Assembly (NCBI RefSeq): GCF_002939385.1
Contig: NZ_MULI01000024.1
Coordinates: 1 to 64,000, forward strand
Length of the DNA stretch: 64,000 nt
Direction of reading: 5' to 3'
DNA from: Streptomyces sp. MH60
GTDB lineage: Bacteria > Actinomycetota > Actinomycetes > Streptomycetales > Streptomycetaceae
Shown: positions 17,118 to 24,876 of the stretch, one piece after another
Layout: each line of letters begins with the position of its first letter
Numbering within the stretch: position 1 is the first letter of the stretch
Notes under the pieces: model-generated
Database searches by the model: none
The model's input: the letters and a program-made list of their open reading frames with translations, nothing else
What the model was told of the DNA's origin: nothing
Made by a program: the position numbers and the translations under genes

Positions 17118-17159
17118 GACGGCCGTTCTCCGGGCCCCGGCAGTTGTTAGCGTGCCGCC

Positions 17160-17717
17160 ATGCACGCACCCATCGGGAACTTCGACAGCGCCACGCCCGC
17201 CCCGGATTGCCTCGACGAGCTGACCCGCCCGGTCGCCGACGCCGTACGCCACTGGAGCGGCACCGTACCGGCCGATCAGATCCTCTACGTCGACACCGAA
17301 CCGGAGTGGGCCGACACCGCCACCTTCGTCGAGCACTACGGCCGTGAGCTGCTCGAACGGTCCGCCAACTGCGTGGTGGTCACCGGCAAGCGGGGCGGCG
17401 GCACGACCCTGGCCGCCTGCGTGGTGCTCTCCACCACCCGGGTCGACGTCAACGGCGTCGTACGCCGTCACCTCGGGGCGCGCAAGGCGTCCTTCGCGCC
17501 GATGGACACGGCCACCGGGGAGACCGGCATGGAGTACGGCGGCATCACCCCGGTCGGCCTGCCCGGCGACTGGCCCCTGCTGGTGGACTCGGCCGTCGTC
17601 GACCTGCCCCACGTCCTCGTCGGCAGCGGACGCCGGCGCGGCAAACTGCTCGTGCCGGGCAAGGCCTTCGCGGAGCTGCCCGGCGCCGAGGTCCTGGACG
17701 GGCTCGGCGTCGCCTGA
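17160..17717 (+). CDS. YbaK/ProX-type aminoacyl-tRNA editing domain protein
   Basis: The 185-aa stand-alone trans-editing domain carries VVTGKRGGGTTLAACVVLSTTRVD (the region holding the functional Lys of YbaK) and the hallmark GGITPVGLPGDWPLLVD with VLVGSGRRRGKLLVPGKAF downstream. YbaK-type proteins hydrolyse mischarged tRNAs such as Cys- or Ala-tRNA(Pro). Which mischarged tRNA this one handles is not known. TAGCGT at 17148-17153 lies six bases before the ATG and suggests a leaderless mRNA. It is convergent with the CDF gene, only nine bases apart. Confidence 0.88.
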   Translation: MHAPIGNFDSATPAPDCLDELTRPVADAVRHWSGTVPADQILYVDTEPEWADTATFVEHYGRELLERSANCVVVTGKRGGGTTLAACVVLSTTRVDVNGVVRRHLGARKASFAPMDTATGETGMEYGGITPVGLPGDWPLLVDSAVVDLPHVLVGSGRRRGKLLVPGKAFAELPGAEVLDGLGVA

Positions 17718-17726
17718 CCGTCGGGT

Positions 17727-18800
17727 TCAGGCGTGGTGGGCGATCGCCAGATGCGGATCCGCCTCGCCAGGGGACGGCGCCGGGTCCGCGTGGACCAGGG
17801 CGGCGGTGAGCCGCGGCACCGCGTGCAGCAGGGCGTGCTCGGCCGCCACGGCGATGCGGTGGGCCTCGCGGACCGTCGCCCCGCCGTCCACCACCAGGGC
17901 GACCTCGGCGCGCAGCCGGTGCCCGATCCAGCGCAGCCGCAGCTCACCCACCCCGCGCACGCCGGGAACCCCGTCCAGCACCCGCTCCGCCCGGTCCACC
18001 AGCGCCGGGTCCACCGCGTCCATCAGCCGCCGGAACACCTCGCGCGCCGCGTCCCGCAGGACCAGGACGATCGCGGCCGTGATCGCCAACCCCACGACCG
18101 GGTCGGCGAGTTGCCAGCCGAGTGCCGCGCCCCCCGCGCCCAGCAGCACGGCCAGCGAGGTGTAGCCGTCGGTGCGGGCGTGCAGGCCGTCGGCGACCAG
18201 CGCGGCGGAGCCGATCTCCCGGCCCACGCCGATGCGGTGGCGGGCCACCCACTCGTTGCCCACGAAGCCGACCAGGGCGGCCACGGCGACCGCCGGCACG
18301 TGCGCGACCGGGCGCGGGTCGAGCAGCCGGTCCACCGCCGTCCACGCCGCGAACACCGCGGAGGCGGTGATCGTCAGGACGATCGCGACACCGGCCAGGT
18401 CCTCCGCCCGCCCGTAGCCGTACGTGAAGCGCCGGGTGGCCGCCCGCCGGCCCAGGACGAAGGCGATGCCCAGCGGAACGGCGGTCAGCGCGTCCGCGGT
18501 GTTGTGCACCGTGTCGCCGAGCAGCGCCACCGATCCGGAGACCACCACCACGGCCGCCTGCGCCAGCGCCGTCGCACCCAGCACCGCCAGCGACACCCAC
18601 AGGGCGCGCAGGCCGCGGGCCGAGGACTCCAGGGCCGGGTCCAGCTTGTCGGCGCTCTCGTGGGAATGGGGGGCGAGCCGGTGCGCGAGGCGGTGCGCCC
18701 ACCGGCGCCACCGGGCGGCCGAGGGGGAGGGGCCGGGGTGGGCGTGGTGATGCCCGTCCCGGTGGTGATCGTGGCGGTGGTGCCGGTGCGGGTCGCTCAT
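17727..18800 (-). CDS. Cation diffusion facilitator (CDF) metal exporter
   Basis: The 357-aa membrane protein has a His-rich cytoplasmic N-terminus (12 His in the first 21 residues), six hydrophobic helices with the transmembrane metal-site motifs HNTADALTAVPLGI and DGLHARTDGYTS, and a C-terminal ferredoxin-like cytoplasmic domain. It should export a divalent metal, zinc or cobalt being most likely, by proton antiport. It is divergent from an ArsR regulator 82 bases away with an operator-like repeat at that gene's start, so it is probably metal-induced. The exact metal cannot be read from the sequence. Confidence 0.92.
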   Translation of the reverse strand: MSDPHRHHRHDHHRDGHHHAHPGPSPSAARWRRWAHRLAHRLAPHSHESADKLDPALESSARGLRALWVSLAVLGATALAQAAVVVVSGSVALLGDTVHNTADALTAVPLGIAFVLGRRAATRRFTYGYGRAEDLAGVAIVLTITASAVFAAWTAVDRLLDPRPVAHVPAVAVAALVGFVGNEWVARHRIGVGREIGSAALVADGLHARTDGYTSLAVLLGAGGAALGWQLADPVVGLAITAAIVLVLRDAAREVFRRLMDAVDPALVDRAERVLDGVPGVRGVGELRLRWIGHRLRAEVALVVDGGATVREAHRIAVAAEHALLHAVPRLTAALVHADPAPSPGEADPHLAIAHHA

Positions 18801-18870
18801 GGGTGTCCCTTCCGGTGTCCCGGCGTTCTGTGTGCCGGTGCGGCGGGTGGACGTTCGCCGTCCCCGACGC

Positions 18871-18892
18871 CATTATGTGCGTATGAGCGCAC
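18871..18892. promoter_or_regulatory. ArsR -10 box and putative operator
   Basis: CATTAT at 18871-18876 lies six bases before the arsR ATG (18883), so transcription may start at the codon. The inverted repeat GTGCG-N6-CGCAC (18877-18892) covers the start, exactly where an autorepressing ArsR protein would block both leaderless transcription and the divergent CDF promoter. Binding is inferred. Confidence 0.55.
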
Positions 18893-19242
18893 GCATGCAC
18901 CTGTCAGCTGCGGACGATGCGCAATCGCGCACACCGGGCGAGGAGCAGTTCGCGCTCGCCGCCGAGATCCTCTCCCTGCTCGGCGACCGCACCCGCCTGA
19001 CCCTGCTGCACGCCCTGACCGACGCAGAGGCCGACGTCACCACCCTCACCGAGGCCTGCGGGGCGGCCCGTCCGGCGGTCAGCCAGCATCTGGCCCGCCT
19101 GCGTCTGGCGGGGCTGGTCGGCACCCGCAAGGAGGGGCGCCGGGTCGTGTACTCGTTGCGCGACGGGCATCTGCGCCGCCTGGTCGACGAGGCGCTGAAC
19201 GTGGCCGACCACCGGCTCGACGACCGGCCGCCGCACGACTGA
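18883..19242 (+). CDS. ArsR/SmtB-family metal-responsive repressor
   Basis: The protein is 119 aa from the ATG at 18883; an earlier in-frame start would overlap the operator and the CDF start. Residues about 20-100 form a winged helix-turn-helix with LLGDRTRLTLLHAL, ACGAARPAVSQHLARLRLAGL (recognition helix) and GRRVVYSL (wing). The C-terminus NVADHRLDDRPPHD has His and Asp residues placed like the alpha-5 zinc site of SmtB/CzrA repressors. It most likely releases the divergent CDF exporter promoter when metal binds. The metal is inferred, not shown. Confidence 0.9.
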   Translation: MSARMHLSAADDAQSRTPGEEQFALAAEILSLLGDRTRLTLLHALTDAEADVTTLTEACGAARPAVSQHLARLRLAGLVGTRKEGRRVVYSLRDGHLRRLVDEALNVADHRLDDRPPHD

Positions 19243-19272
19243 GCGACCTGCCGTCCCCGGCCGGCGAGGCGC

Positions 19273-20496
19273 TCAGCCGGTGGTCCGCACGCCGAGGTAG
19301 CGCTCGGCGAACTCCGTCGCCGCGACCGGCGAGTCGAAGAGGCGGCGCAGCCGGGCCAGCGCGGCACCCGCGCGGTACGGATCGCCCGACGCCGTGCCGT
19401 GGTACATCTCGGCCAGCCACTGGGAGAACTCCTGGTAGTCCCACACCCGGGTGAGGCACGTGTCCGAGTAGCCGGACAGTGGGGAGTCGTCGCCCTTCGT
19501 CAGGGACGCGACCAGCCCGTCGCCGAGCAGGAAGGCGTCGTGCAGGGCGAGGTTCAGCCCCTTGGCGGCGATGGGCGCGGTCAGGTGCGCCGCGTCCCCG
19601 GCCAGGAAGAGCCGCCCGAAGGCCATCGGCTCGACCACGTAACCGTGCATGTCGAGCACGCGCTTCTCGATCAGCCGGCCTTCCTCGAGCGGCGGTGCGC
19701 CGGCCGCGCCCAGCCGTTCCCGCAGCTCTGCCCAGACGCGCTCGTGCGGCCAGTTCGCCGGGTCGTCGCCCGGCGGGCACTGCAGGTAGTAGCGGGTCAC
19801 CTCGGGGCTGCGGGCCATGTGCCCGGCGAAACCCCGCGGATGCATGCCGAACACCACGCAGTCCGAGGACGGCGGCGCCTCGGCCAGCAGCGCCAGCCAG
19901 CCGACGCCGTAGTCGTGCCGAGCGAGGCGGGCCCGCTCCGGAGGCAGTGCGGCGCGCGTCACCCCGCGCGCGCCGTCGCAGCCCGCGACGAAGTCCGCCG
20001 TCACCACCCGGCGTTCGCCGGATTCCGGGCACGTGTACGACACCGACGGCCGCCCGGACCCGAGACCGTGCAGGCGTACGCCCCGGACGCCGAACCGGAT
20101 CTCCCCGCCCCGCACGTCCGCGTACTCCCGGACCAGGTCCGTCACCAGGAACTGCTGCGGATAGATGAAGTGGTGACGTCCCGTCAGTTCCGTGTACGCG
20201 AAGCGGTAGCGCTCTCCGGCGAAACGGAACTCGCACGCGGTGTGGGTCTGCGCCCGCTCCAGCAGGGTTCGCGCCAGCCCGCGCCGTTCCAGCCCGCGCA
20301 CGGCCCACTCCTCGATGACCCCGGCCCGCGGCCGCCGTTCGACGAACTCACGGGTCTCCGTCTCCAGCACCAGACAGTCGACCCCCGCGGCGCGCAGGAT
20401 GTTGCCGACGGTCAGCCCGGCGGGACCGGCGCCCACTATGACGACGGAACATGCTTGAGCGCCGCCTGAGCCGGCGTGGGGGGAGGGTGCGGTCAC
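19273..20496 (-). CDS. FAD-dependent aromatic hydroxylase (PobA-like)
   Basis: The 407-aa flavoprotein has GAGPAGLTVG near residue 20, ARAGVIEEWAVRGLERRGL, an internal DYGVGWLALLAEAPP substrate-domain strand and the C-terminal GDAAHLTAPIAAKGLNLALHDAFLL motif. The combination matches 4-hydroxybenzoate 3-monooxygenase, which makes protocatechuate from 4-hydroxybenzoate with NAD(P)H and O2. I leave the gene symbol empty because no protocatechuate-pathway genes are adjacent. The GTG at 20496 is preceded by CATAAT (forward strand 20503-20508) with six bases between, so the mRNA may be leaderless. It ends 30 bases from the convergent arsR. Confidence 0.85.
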   Translation of the reverse strand: MTAPSPHAGSGGAQACSVVIVGAGPAGLTVGNILRAAGVDCLVLETETREFVERRPRAGVIEEWAVRGLERRGLARTLLERAQTHTACEFRFAGERYRFAYTELTGRHHFIYPQQFLVTDLVREYADVRGGEIRFGVRGVRLHGLGSGRPSVSYTCPESGERRVVTADFVAGCDGARGVTRAALPPERARLARHDYGVGWLALLAEAPPSSDCVVFGMHPRGFAGHMARSPEVTRYYLQCPPGDDPANWPHERVWAELRERLGAAGAPPLEEGRLIEKRVLDMHGYVVEPMAFGRLFLAGDAAHLTAPIAAKGLNLALHDAFLLGDGLVASLTKGDDSPLSGYSDTCLTRVWDYQEFSQWLAEMYHGTASGDPYRAGAALARLRRLFDSPVAATEFAERYLGVRTTG

Positions 20497-20589
20497 GCGG
20501 CCATTATGTCGGCGGCGCGCGGGCCACGGGAACGGTCGCGACGGCCCCCGCCGTGGGAAAACACCTGGCGGGTCCCGAGCGGACGACGC

Positions 20590-20595
20590 TATGCT
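20590..20595 (+). promoter_or_regulatory. Predicted -10 of the leader-MoxR operon
   Basis: TATGCT lies seven bases before the ATG of the short leader ORF at 20603, predicting a leaderless transcript beginning at that codon. No clear -35 match is present. Confidence 0.55.
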
Positions 20596-20602
20596 CCCCG
20601 CG

Positions 20603-20659
20603 ATGACTACACCTCCTTCTGGCAGATTGGGGGACCCGTCCGCGCAAGGTGAGTGCTGA
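20603..20659 (+). CDS. Leader peptide translationally coupled to the MoxR operon
   Basis: This is an 18-aa frame (MTTPPSGRLGDPSAQGEC). Its TGA overlaps the ATG of the next gene as TGATG, and a TATGCT -10 box stands seven bases upstream. The main gene has no obvious ribosome site of its own, so translation of this leader could deliver ribosomes to it. It may simply be a landing ORF, or it may be a sensor. Confidence 0.5.
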   Translation: MTTPPSGRLGDPSAQGEC

Positions 20660-22128
20660 TGGCCACTCACCTCGTGAACGGGGACTCCGACTCCCGCCCC
20701 TCCTTCTCCCGCCTCTCTTTCTGGCAGCGCGTGCGCGAGTTCGCCGTGCCGCCCTCCATGATCGAGACCGCGACCACCCGCCGCCGTGCCGGGGACTGGG
20801 CGGGCGCGTGCGCCGCCGCGGCCGTCGACGTCGACCTCGACCTGCGTTCACCGGCGCGCGTCCACGGCCACGCTCTCGCCTCCCGGCTCCGCGCCGACCT
20901 GCGGCACCTCGCTCCCGACCTGCTGCGCTGGCACCTGCCGAGGATCGCCCCGGACGGGCTGCTGCGCCCGGGCCTCACGCTCACCCTGGCCCGGTACGAC
21001 ACCGAGGGCCGCGACGGCGCACGCCCGGTGCACCTCGTCGTCCGTACCCCGCCCGCCTGGGCGGACGGCGGCCAGCGCATCAGCCTGGCGCTGTGGGACG
21101 GTTCGGGCCGGTTCGCCGGTACCGCACGGCATCCGCACCCCCGGCCCAGCCGGCGCTTCCGGCTCGACCTGCACCGTCACCTGTGGGACGCGCGCAGAAC
21201 CGGTGAGCTGCGCGTCCGCTCGGGCGCCGACCTGCCACCGCCCGGGGAAGCACCGCCCGGACTCTTGGGCGCGGGAGTGACGGTGCCGCCCGGGCGGCGC
21301 TGGGCCCTCGACCGGTGGGAGGCCGAGGCGCGGCTCCTGCTCCGGGCCGAGGGGCGGGCGACCGGGGGCGCGGGGACACGGGAGGACACCACCGGTGTCG
21401 AACGCACCGGTGCCGGGGCGGTCGTCGTACGGGTGGGAGCCGGACAGCGGCTGGTCCTGGAACCGGCCGGGGACCGCACGCCGTCGTCCGCTCCGCGGAT
21501 CGTCGCGGCGCCCGCGGGAGGCGTCTCGTCCGCGCTGCCGGTGCTGCCCGACGCCGCCACCTGGGTGCTGCCCGACCTCGAACTGGTCCGCGCCGGAGCG
21601 ATCGGGGCCGACCGGCTGCACCCGCTGGTAGCCCCCGCACTGATGCCGGGCCAGGTGCCGACCGCACCGTTTCCGACACCGGACCCGGTGGCGGGCCCGC
21701 GGATCGTGGACTGCCGGGGAGCCAGGCACCGCATCGGCCTGGTCGACGGCGCGCTGGCGGCCCTGGACCACGATCCGGCCGAGGTCCGCCGGGAGGAACT
21801 GCTCGCCGCGCTGACCGGCACGCCGCTGCCCTGCTTCCAGGTCATCGACGCGGCGCACCGGCGTCCGCAGTGCCTCCCCGACATCCGTGAACGCCTCAAC
21901 CACGGGGACACCGCCGGTGCCCTCGCCGTCGTCGAGAGTCTGCTGGGCCCCGCCGCCCGCCTGCGGGACGGCGCCCTGCGGGACGACCTGGAGGCCGCCG
22001 CGCGGCGGCGGATCGCCCACGGCATGTTCCGCGCGGGCCTCGACGAGCCCGCTCCGGGAGGCGTCGGTCCCGACCGGCACCGGCCCCGCACGGGCCGCTC
22101 CCGCCCGCGCCACGCCACCTTCGACTGA
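20659..22128 (+). CDS. Unknown protein of a MoxR-VWA operon
   Basis: The protein is 489 aa. The N-terminus (RLSFWQRVREFAVPPSMIETATTRRRAGDWAGACAAAAV) is helical and resembles tetratricopeptide-like packing. The rest mixes predicted strands and Arg/Ala-rich helices and ends in a basic disordered tail. No catalytic motif is recognised. It overlaps its leader ORF by one base and is followed after 95 bp by a MoxR ATPase and then a metallopeptidase-like/VWA protein. By genomic association it is a candidate third component of such a ternary MoxR-VWA system. Function unknown. Confidence 0.75.
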   Translation: MATHLVNGDSDSRPSFSRLSFWQRVREFAVPPSMIETATTRRRAGDWAGACAAAAVDVDLDLRSPARVHGHALASRLRADLRHLAPDLLRWHLPRIAPDGLLRPGLTLTLARYDTEGRDGARPVHLVVRTPPAWADGGQRISLALWDGSGRFAGTARHPHPRPSRRFRLDLHRHLWDARRTGELRVRSGADLPPPGEAPPGLLGAGVTVPPGRRWALDRWEAEARLLLRAEGRATGGAGTREDTTGVERTGAGAVVVRVGAGQRLVLEPAGDRTPSSAPRIVAAPAGGVSSALPVLPDAATWVLPDLELVRAGAIGADRLHPLVAPALMPGQVPTAPFPTPDPVAGPRIVDCRGARHRIGLVDGALAALDHDPAEVRREELLAALTGTPLPCFQVIDAAHRRPQCLPDIRERLNHGDTAGALAVVESLLGPAARLRDGALRDDLEAAARRRIAHGMFRAGLDEPAPGGVGPDRHRPRTGRSRPRHATFD

Positions 22129-22223
22129 CCCCCGGGACCGCCGACGTCCCTGCCGCGCCGCACCCCTGCGCCCGGCCCTCCCGCGCAGAACCTCTTCCCC
22201 TACCGATTCCCAGGTGATGACAC

Positions 22224-23468
22224 ATGACGACATACACCCCCGCCGTGCCCTCCCAGCTCGACGTCGCCGGTGAACTGCTCACGCTGCTGCGCGACACGAC
22301 CACCGAACCGCGGCCCGACAACCAACTGGAGGCCCTCACCCTCGCCGTGGCCGCCGACCTCCCCGTGCTGCTGTGGGGCGAGCCCGGGATCGGCAAGACC
22401 GCGGCCCTCACCCAGCTCGCCACCGCCCTGGACCTCCCGCTGACCACCGTGATCGCGAGCGTGCACGAGCCGTCCGACTTCTCCGGGCTCCCCGTCGTCG
22501 GCGACGCCCCCGCGGAAGAGGGCGTTCCGATGGCCCCGCCGGACTGGGCCGTGCGCCTGGTGCGAGCCGGGCGGGGACTGCTGTTCCTCGACGAGCTGTC
22601 CACCGCGCCGCCCGCCGTGCAGGCGGCCCTGCTCCGCCTCGTCCTCGAACGGCGGATCGGCGCGCTGCGGCTGCCGCCCGGCGTCAGGATCGTGGCCGCC
22701 GCCAACCCGCGGTCCTCGGCGGCCGACGGCTGGGAGCTGAGCCCGCCCCTGGCCAACCGGTTCGTCCATCTCCAGTGGACCCACGACCAGGACGTCGTCG
22801 TACGGGGCCTCGGCGGTACCTGGCCCCGGGCGACCCTGCCGAGCCTCGACCCGGCCCGGCTGGGCGAGGCGGTGGGCTACGCGCGGCGGGCGGTGTGCGA
22901 GTTCCTCACCGCCCGCCCCGGGCTCGTGCACCGGCTGCCCAGCGGCGAGACGCGCCGGGGCGGCGCCTGGCCGTCGCCCCGGAGCTGGGAGACGACCCTG
23001 TGCCTGATCGCCTTCGCGACCGCGGCCGGCTCGTCCAGGGAGGTGCTCTCCCTGCTGGTGCGGGGGACCGTCGGGGACGGACCCGGTCTCGAACTGATGG
23101 CGAGCCTGGACCGGATGGACCTGCCGGACCCCGAGACGCTGCTCGCCGATCCGGCGGGCGCCGTACTGCCCGAACGGGGGGACCTCCGCCAGGCCGTGCT
23201 GGACGGGGTGGTGGCCGCCGTGCGCAAGCGGCCGGAGAAGTCCCGGTGGGACGCGGCGTGGGCGCTGCTGGCCCGGGCGACGGAGACCGGCGCGCCGGAC
23301 GTCGTGGTGGTCCCGGCGACGACCCTCGCCACGCTGCGGCAGCAGGACTGGGACGTCCCGGCCTCGATCGACCGGCTCGCCGGAGCCATGTCCCTCTCCC
23401 GCCGCGCGGACCGCGCGGCCGACCGCGCGGCGGCCCGGCTCGCGGACACCGCGAAGACGGGCCGATGA
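22224..23468 (+). CDS. MoxR-type AAA+ ATPase
   Basis: The 414-aa ATPase has Walker A GEPGIGKT (52-59), Walker B LLFLDELS (about 119-126), sensor 1 VAAANPR and an arginine-finger region PPLANRF. A C-terminal helical region of about 200 aa follows. MoxR ATPases remodel partner proteins, usually with a VWA-domain protein encoded next door. Here the partner gene overlaps its stop codon as ATGA, indicating translational coupling. The client or pathway is unknown. The start ATG follows a weakly purine-rich leader, so a start a few codons away is possible. Confidence 0.9.
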   Translation: MTTYTPAVPSQLDVAGELLTLLRDTTTEPRPDNQLEALTLAVAADLPVLLWGEPGIGKTAALTQLATALDLPLTTVIASVHEPSDFSGLPVVGDAPAEEGVPMAPPDWAVRLVRAGRGLLFLDELSTAPPAVQAALLRLVLERRIGALRLPPGVRIVAAANPRSSAADGWELSPPLANRFVHLQWTHDQDVVVRGLGGTWPRATLPSLDPARLGEAVGYARRAVCEFLTARPGLVHRLPSGETRRGGAWPSPRSWETTLCLIAFATAAGSSREVLSLLVRGTVGDGPGLELMASLDRMDLPDPETLLADPAGAVLPERGDLRQAVLDGVVAAVRKRPEKSRWDAAWALLARATETGAPDVVVVPATTLATLRQQDWDVPASIDRLAGAMSLSRRADRAADRAAARLADTAKTGR

Positions 23469-24768
23469 AGGCCGTGAAGTCCGTGAAGCCGACGTCGCGC
23501 ACGGACGCGGCCGGGCCGGGCCGGGTGCGGATGGACCCCGACAAGCTCTACGCCGCCCGGCTGCACGCCGCCCGGGCCCGGCCCTACCTGGCCACGGCGC
23601 TGTTCGCCCTGCACGTCGTGCCGTCGCGCGGGGTGCCGACGATGGCCGTGGACCGGTACTGGCGGTGCTACGCCTCGCCGGTCTTCGTGGACCGCACACC
23701 GGTGGAGGAACTGGCCGGCGTCTGGGTGCACGAGGTCTCACACCTGCTGCGCGACCACCACGGGCGCAGCGACCGGGTGGCACGCGAGCGCGGGCTGACC
23801 GGCCGGGCGGAACGGCTGCGGATGAACATCGCCGCGGACTGCGAGATCAACGACGACGTGTTCGGCGACGGACTGGTCGGCCCCGAGGGCGCGGTCGACC
23901 CGGAATTCCTGCAACTGCCGGAGGGGCAGCTCATGGAGGACTACCTGCGCCAGTTCCGGCTCGGGCGGCTCACCGAGAGTCTGGCCTGGCTGGACTGCGG
24001 CAGCGGGGCCGACGGCCTCGAACGGAGTGGGACCTCGGACCGGACGGCGCGGACGGACTCGGCGAACAGGAACGGGACGCGGTGCGCTTCCGGGTGGCAC
24101 GCGGCATCAGCGCCCGCCCGGGCAGCGCCCCGAAGGGCTGGCGGCGGTGGGCGGAGAACGTGTTCCATCCGCCGCAGCCCTGGCGCGAGTTGCTGGGGGC
24201 GGCGGTCCACTCGGCGACCTCCTCGGGCGGCGCGGGCGAGGACTACACGTACGGCCGGCCGTCGCGCCGCTCGGCCGGGACTCCCGGTGTGGTGCTGCCC
24301 AGCCTGCGGCGCAGACCGCCCCGGGTCGCGGTGGTCGTCGACACCTCGGGATCGGTCAGCGACGCCGAGCTGGGCAGCGCGCTCCTGGAGGTCGCCGCGA
24401 TCGTCCGCGCCGTCGGCGGCCGTCGCGACCTGGTCAGCGTGGTGCCGTGCGACGCGGCGGCCCGCCTCGCGCACTCCCTGTGCCGGACCGAGGGGATCCC
24501 GCTGGTGGGCGGCGGTGGCACGGACCTGCGCACCGGCTTCGCGAAGGCGCTCGGAACGCGTCCCGCGCCGGACGCCGTCGTGGTGCTGACCGACGGGCAG
24601 ACACCCTGGCCGCGGACGCGGCCGGCCTGCCGGACGGTGGTGGGCCTGTTCCCCCGGGAGCGGGCGGGCGGGTCCTGGGACGAGGACGACCCCGAGTACG
24701 TCCCCGACCCACCGCCCGACTGGGCCCGCGTGGTGGTCATCGAGTCCGGTCCGGGACCGGGCGGGTGA
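23465..24768 (+). pseudogene. Metallopeptidase-like/VWA protein, frameshifted
   Basis: The first part reads from ATG 23465 and carries VWVHEVSHLLRDHH with HEVSH at residues 89-93 and AADCEINDDVF, as in the peptidase-like half of DUF2201/VWA proteins. From about 24028 the homologous continuation (WDLGPDGADGLGEQERDAVRFRVA) is in a different frame, leading to a VWA domain with the MIDAS motif DTSGSVS and VVVLTDGQT and a stop at 24768. Between CGG (ends 24025) and TGG (starts 24028) only two bases stand where three are expected, so a single base is missing. As written, the first frame runs on to 24589 without making the VWA half. This may be a real mutation, a sequencing error or, less likely, programmed frameshifting; no slippery sequence is seen. 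Confidence 0.75.
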
Positions 24769-24876
24769 GCCCCGGCGCGGTCAGCCCAGTCGCGGGATCT
24801 CGATCGCCGGGGTGATGTGGGGTAACTCCCCATGTACTCTGGGCGGAGGGGAGGCACTAGTCATGGTAGGGGTGGC
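24769..24876. other. Left prophage junction (attL region)
   Basis: This 108-bp stretch separates the chromosomal VWA gene from the phage integrase. Its left part (24781-24813) codes on the minus strand for a chromosomal-type C-terminal tail; its right part is AT-richer phage leader. TGGGG-TAACT-CCCCA at 24818-24832 is an imperfectly symmetric centre that would suit a serine-integrase crossover, but the exact core cannot be fixed without the right junction. Bases on either side differ clearly in composition. Confidence 0.65.
24781..24815 (-). pseudogene. C-terminal remnant of a chromosomal gene split by the prophage
   Basis: On the minus strand the last codons read ITPAIEIPRLG then TGA, with host-like G/C third positions, convergent with the VWA gene. 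Upstream of this tail the frame runs into the integrase region, where it is only a shadow. The remainder of the gene should lie beyond the right prophage end. The gene identity is not recognisable from ten residues. Confidence 0.5.

Noticed and set aside
22373..24589. A single 738-codon frame covering MoxR and the next gene
   Set aside because: Only its part from 23465 is coding; the first part is a shadow of the MoxR gene and the last a shadow of the VWA domain after the frameshift.
24818..24832. TGGGG-TAACT-CCCCA as the exact attachment core
   Set aside because: Suggestive symmetry, but without the right junction the repeated core cannot be identified, so it is kept only as a possibility in the attL entry.
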